From a bacterium (lineage in GTDB: Bacteria; Zhuqueibacterota; Zhuqueibacteria; Residuimicrobiales; Oceaniaggregativiventaceae): a stretch of DNA of 35,456 nucleotides. Positions 33,501-35,456 of this stretch are shown one piece after another. Location of the stretch: contig JAKQNP010000012.1 of the NCBI GenBank assembly GCA_029565675.1, positions 1 through 35,456 on the forward strand, in the 5' to 3' direction. Below the pieces are notes generated by a model. That model saw only the letters and a list, made by a program, of their open reading frames with translations. It was not told the DNA's origin and did no database searches. The stretch's first letter is position 1. Each line of letters opens with the position of its first letter. Position numbers and translations under genes: made by a program.

Positions 33501-34254
33501 GCCCAATCTGCAAGTCGCGGTCGAAAGCGAAGTCGAAACCAGCCTGAGTTATCTGGATGTCGGTCGGCAATACTATCTCGATCGCAACTATGTGGTGACC
33601 AAAGTGCCGGATCGTTTTCGCAAGGTCAAAATGCTGATGACCTTAAACAACGATCGCAGCAATACCCAGTCGCGCTACATGACCATCAAATTGAGCCAGG
33701 CGGCATTTGTCTATGTGGCCTATGATTCGCGCGCTGAATCTGTGCCCAATTGGCTGGATGCCCGTTTCAACAAGACCGGCTTTCAGGTGAGTGTCTCCGA
33801 CAATGCAAAAGAGTTGGATCTTTGGCAAGGCTATTTCGAGAACGGTGTGGTCACGCTGGGCGGCAACAATGCTCCTGGTGCCCGCGGTGCTTACAGCATG
33901 TACATCGTCTTTTTTGAAGAGCCCGATTTTTCGCAACTCCCCGAAGGCAGCAACCTGGAAGGCTATTGGGGCAATGGGGCTGCTTTGCCGGAAACGCCGG
34001 AACTGCAGTGCAACTATCCCAATCCCTTCAATCCGACGACCCGCATCGAATATTCGCTCCCGGTCCAGGCCCATGTTACGCTCAAGGTCTACAATATGCT
34101 CGGTCAGGAAGTGATGACGCTTTTCAACGGCGTGCGGCAGGCCGGCAAATACGCAGCGACCATGGACGGCTCAAAACTCGCCGGCGGCCTCTATATCTAC
34201 AGGCTGCAGACCGGCAGCATGACGATCACGAAGAAGCTTGTACTGACCAAATAA
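30502..34254 (+). CDS. Large exported protein with FN3 and nine Ig-like repeats
   Basis: A 1,250-residue exported protein. Signal peptide: MWIHLLRRGLYAFLIFALV, cut after SQSDA. Next an FN3-like domain (about 25-100) similar to that of the 29509 gene, then nine Ig-like repeats of about 98-100 residues each (see separate entry). A unique beta-rich region of about 170 residues follows (from LPNLQVAVESEVETSLSY, with RYMTIKLSQAAFVYVAYDSR), then a C-terminal sorting domain with NYPNPFNPTTRIEYSL and LKVYNMLGQEVMTL, ending in ITKKLVLTK. It probably is an adhesin or structural surface protein; no hydrolase motif is seen. The frame opens at 30382, but the signal peptide and AGGAG at 30486 support ATG 30502 (ATG 30493 is possible). 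A sigma-54-like motif lies 80 bases upstream. Confidence 0.88.
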   Translation: MWIHLLRRGLYAFLIFALVSQSDAAGVKLRWQPNPESDLAGYRVHYGTKSDEYEHKIDVGKQTEHRLDNLQESVVYYFSLTAYDQTGNESPYSNQVSFKLGDTTPPLIASVAPLSLTEIQVRFSETVEAASANLASNYQIADGPKVLQAALQSDQQTVHLKTEAHQNGKQYTLSVQNIKDRALPPNTIAAQTTAIYSFASGSSDTTPPTLVLATLAKATELHVFFSEPVTAGSAEEKANYSIQPGIQVLSASLDAGGTVATLQTTEHQSGQSYILTVNNIKDRAAPANAIAINSRYTYSYAPGDIVGPMISLVSLPDARHVEILFNETLDETSAEQATHYIIDNSIAVHSASLDASGRIVTLETDAHVADKAYMLTISQVCDNSINRNPISPQTTYSYVYTELDRIGPTITRVDVLDQTHIRVLFSEAVDKSSAEMTNHYRLSHDLQILSASLDLGGSSVTLTTSAQTAGTTYTLTVNQIFDLSPVGNEILPNTTYSYTYQPQSGQNGPNLVQVTVETVSTLVLEFSVALDRTSAETIDHYQINRGITVYSAQLDESATRVRLQTSPHEPNNIYLLSVVDVTDQTAAHNPIPPNTLYAYQVHNPDHVGPLITMVQVLDAEHIDVLFNERINREQAEKISNYQISGDIQVREAHLAGSKLVVHLTTSAHKPNRLYLLRLNGIIDESAAQNPVAANTSYAYLYEPQDEVPPAVAMVQAIDATHVRVTFSEAVDAISATKPSAFLLNNETTVRSARLLQDHVVELETTPLYTDRVYILLVSGVCDAAQNEIPANSSYVFTFGTFQLNSGPRITGINAQSVTKLLVSWDQPLDKSSAEKTTNFQIQSGVRVLSAQLDSSRKVVSLTTSEHEMQKIYVLIVNGIAVAGQPSLQVAANSPFTYLVWQNNDLAPIVKRVDVLGERLLQVAFDKPVDRLSALNRKNYWINNEITLLSAELDLTGKIVYLETSRHKAGTVYTLTANGIRSASSSLEFAYASSSIAYTYLPNLQVAVESEVETSLSYLDVGRQYYLDRNYVVTKVPDRFRKVKMLMTLNNDRSNTQSRYMTIKLSQAAFVYVAYDSRAESVPNWLDARFNKTGFQVSVSDNAKELDLWQGYFENGVVTLGGNNAPGARGAYSMYIVFFEEPDFSQLPEGSNLEGYWGNGAALPETPELQCNYPNPFNPTTRIEYSLPVQAHVTLKVYNMLGQEVMTLFNGVRQAGKYAATMDGSKLAGGLYIYRLQTGSMTITKKLVLTK
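30808..33510 (+). repeat. Nine tandem repeats coding for Ig-like domains
   Basis: Each unit is close to 300 bp and encodes about 100 residues with a shared pattern: a start such as GPxI or TPPxL, a strand like HIRVLFSEAVDKSSAE, then NYxI, SASLD and LTTSAH, YTLTVNxIxD, and an end like NTTYSYTY. The first unit follows GD at about residue 101 and the ninth ends near YTYLPNL. Repeats differ clearly from each other in sequence, so the array is old and not a recent amplification. Domains of this type occur in bacterial surface proteins as spacers. Confidence 0.85.
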
Positions 34255-34468
34255 GAAATGGATTCGATCCCTTGTCAACGAGTGACCGCATACCCTATAG
34301 AAGGAGGTGACGAGGTTTAAGGCTGCATTTCAACTCTTCAGAAGCACCATGTAATTGCTGGGAGTGTTTCCGGCGGGCCGATCGTACCGCTCCAAACCTG
34401 AAAACGGATCGCCGGAGCACCCCCAAAAATCTGCTGGATGTAATTCATCGCAAGGAGAAAATCGGCTT
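34255..34468 (+). promoter_or_regulatory. Leader region of the last exported protein, with orphan Shine-Dalgarno and hairpin
   Basis: The 214-bp gap has a perfect AAGGAGGTGA at 34301-34310 that belongs to no visible gene; only a 15-codon frame follows it from GTG 34307. TCCGGCG (34369-34375) pairs with CGCCGGA (34410-34416), and the flanks TGGGAGTG and CACCCCCA extend the stem with a few mismatches, giving a hairpin of about 60 bases. No known riboswitch core is recognised. The gene's own ribosome site AAGGAG is at 34452-34457. No sigma-54 motif is visible here. Confidence 0.4.
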
Positions 34469-35456
34469 ATGAAAAAGTTTGCCATTGTTTTCCTCGGAGT
34501 CGTGGCTGCGTTGCTGTTCGGCGTCGTCACGCTTCAGGCGCAAACGCCCACAGCCATAATGACGTGGGACTTTGAGAACGCCCTGGGCAGCTGGATGAGC
34601 GGCGGCGAGAACTCCGCCATCTCCCTGAGCCCGGAACAGGCCGCCGGCGGGACCCAGTCGGTCAAGCTGGTCAAGCCGGCAACAGGGCTCGAGATCAACC
34701 TGCAAAACGACACTTACAAGGATCTCAAGAAGAACGATCAGATCAGCTTCAAGATCTGGATGGCCGCGGCAGACATGGCCAAGCTCAACGGCGTCCAGAT
34801 CTTCTGGCAGACCGGCGCAGGCTGGTCGTGGAACAGCATCTGGATCAACGGTTCGGATGTAACCGGCGATGCCTGGACGACGATTACCCGCACCCTCGCC
34901 GATGAGGTCGCCACCCCTCTGCAGCGCATCGGTATCCAGATCCTGCTGCAAGCCGGCAACGAAGCGGCCACACCGGCGGTCTATATCGATGATTTTACCG
35001 TCACCCGCCTGGTGGACATCACCATCGTCAAGAATTGGGGTAAAACTCCGCAGGGGACGGCCTGGCCGATCCTCAACACGGCGGCCACTCCCGAAGGCAA
35101 TGCCGGCATGGGGAATAATGCCATTCCGACCGGCTGGGCCACCATCCGCGGCCAGTTCGCAGAAACCATGGAAGCGACCCTCGATCAGGCTGTTGTCGTC
35201 TATGGACAGCTTGAATTTGTCGGCGGTGGCGGTGCCAGCAATTATACTCATCTCCGCTATGCCCTCACCTTTCAGGACAGCGCGGTGCTGAACAACCAGA
35301 ATACTGATTCCGCAGCCTGGGTCAGCACCAAGAAACATTTCGGCTACGGCTTCCATCCCCGCACCGGCACCGGCACCATGTCCAATGGCAACGGCGGCGC
35401 CGGCGTGGTCTGGACCATCAAGGACGGCAGCTGGAGCAGCACCTGGAGCAACAACG
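34469..35456 (+). CDS. Exported protein with carbohydrate-binding-like domain (partial, runs off the window)
   Basis: Only the first 329 codons are present; the frame is open to the edge. MKKFAIVFLGVVAALLFGVV is a signal peptide, cleaved after TLQAQ. Residues about 30-190 (from WDFENALGSWMS, with the SFKIWMAAA stretch and ending VYIDDFTV) form a beta-jelly-roll typical of carbohydrate-binding modules. A second domain begins near TIVKNWGKTPQG and contains a glycine- and asparagine-rich stretch (GTMSNGNGGAGVVW); I do not recognise it. AAGGAG lies 11 bases before the ATG. Whether it ends in a sorting domain cannot be seen. A polysaccharide-binding surface protein or glycan hydrolase is likely. 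Confidence 0.75.
   Translation, partial: MKKFAIVFLGVVAALLFGVVTLQAQTPTAIMTWDFENALGSWMSGGENSAISLSPEQAAGGTQSVKLVKPATGLEINLQNDTYKDLKKNDQISFKIWMAAADMAKLNGVQIFWQTGAGWSWNSIWINGSDVTGDAWTTITRTLADEVATPLQRIGIQILLQAGNEAATPAVYIDDFTVTRLVDITIVKNWGKTPQGTAWPILNTAATPEGNAGMGNNAIPTGWATIRGQFAETMEATLDQAVVVYGQLEFVGGGGASNYTHLRYALTFQDSAVLNNQNTDSAAWVSTKKHFGYGFHPRTGTGTMSNGNGGAGVVWTIKDGSWSSTWSNN

Overview
The window looks like a chromosomal segment of a Gram-negative bacterium of moderate G+C. Three genes at the right end encode exported proteins. Two of them end in the 'YPNPFNPTT...VYNLLGQ' type C-terminal sorting/FlgD-Ig-like domain that is common in the FCB group (Bacteroidota, Ignavibacteria, Calditrichota, candidate phyla such as KSB1). 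With the LPS-type family 9 glycosyltransferase and the PhoU-tailed PiT transporter, this suggests an uncultured FCB-group lineage; the placement is inference, since no rRNA gene is present. Gene density is ordinary. There is no tRNA, rRNA, CRISPR array, prophage or intact insertion sequence.

Layout. 1-1843: NtrC-type response regulator (minus) with its own sigma-54 promoter. 2282-5833: sbcD-sbcC nuclease operon. 5960-6982: UPF0104-type flippase-like membrane protein (minus). 7347-11213: phosphate block, with a small coiled-coil protein, a Ppx/GppA phosphatase translationally coupled to it, a Pho-box-like direct repeat, a MITE-like element and a PiT-PhoU transporter. 11288-15675 (minus): UDP-glucose dehydrogenase of the eukaryote-like type and a 952-aa FAD/Fe-S 2-hydroxyacid dehydrogenase with a near-consensus sigma-70 promoter. 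15963-18090: a low-molecular-weight phosphatase converging on a heptosyltransferase-like/NYN-endonuclease operon. 18300-24894 (minus): a six-gene tightly packed run (polysaccharide deacetylase, nitroreductase, sfsA, NodU-type carbamoyltransferase, glucuronokinase-like GHMP kinase, mutY). 25197-27993: MEMO1/AmrB, a DUF2520 dehydrogenase-like protein and a lone ECF-type ATPase. 28380-35456: a PspF-like sigma-54 activator without sensory domain, followed by three exported proteins, one carrying nine tandem Ig-like repeats.

The main new observation is a small non-autonomous mobile element family. Two copies of about 140 bp (8722-8861 and 30264-30402) and one 31-bp copy (18222-18252) share 14-bp inverted ends close to CCCAGATTCGGTGC. 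Two of the three are flanked by perfect 5-bp target duplications (TTTAT; AGTCA) and the third by a 4/5 match. All three sit in promoter regions. The 31-bp copy is essentially two ends back to back, so it would be an extremely small mobile DNA.

A second theme is sigma-54: two activator genes each have a 16-nt -24/-12 element upstream, and the large exported repeat protein has a perfect -24 half with an imperfect -12. A third theme is sugar-acid and surface-glycan chemistry, where eukaryote-like UGDH and a plant-type glucuronokinase homologue would give two routes toward UDP-glucuronate near glycan-modifying enzymes.
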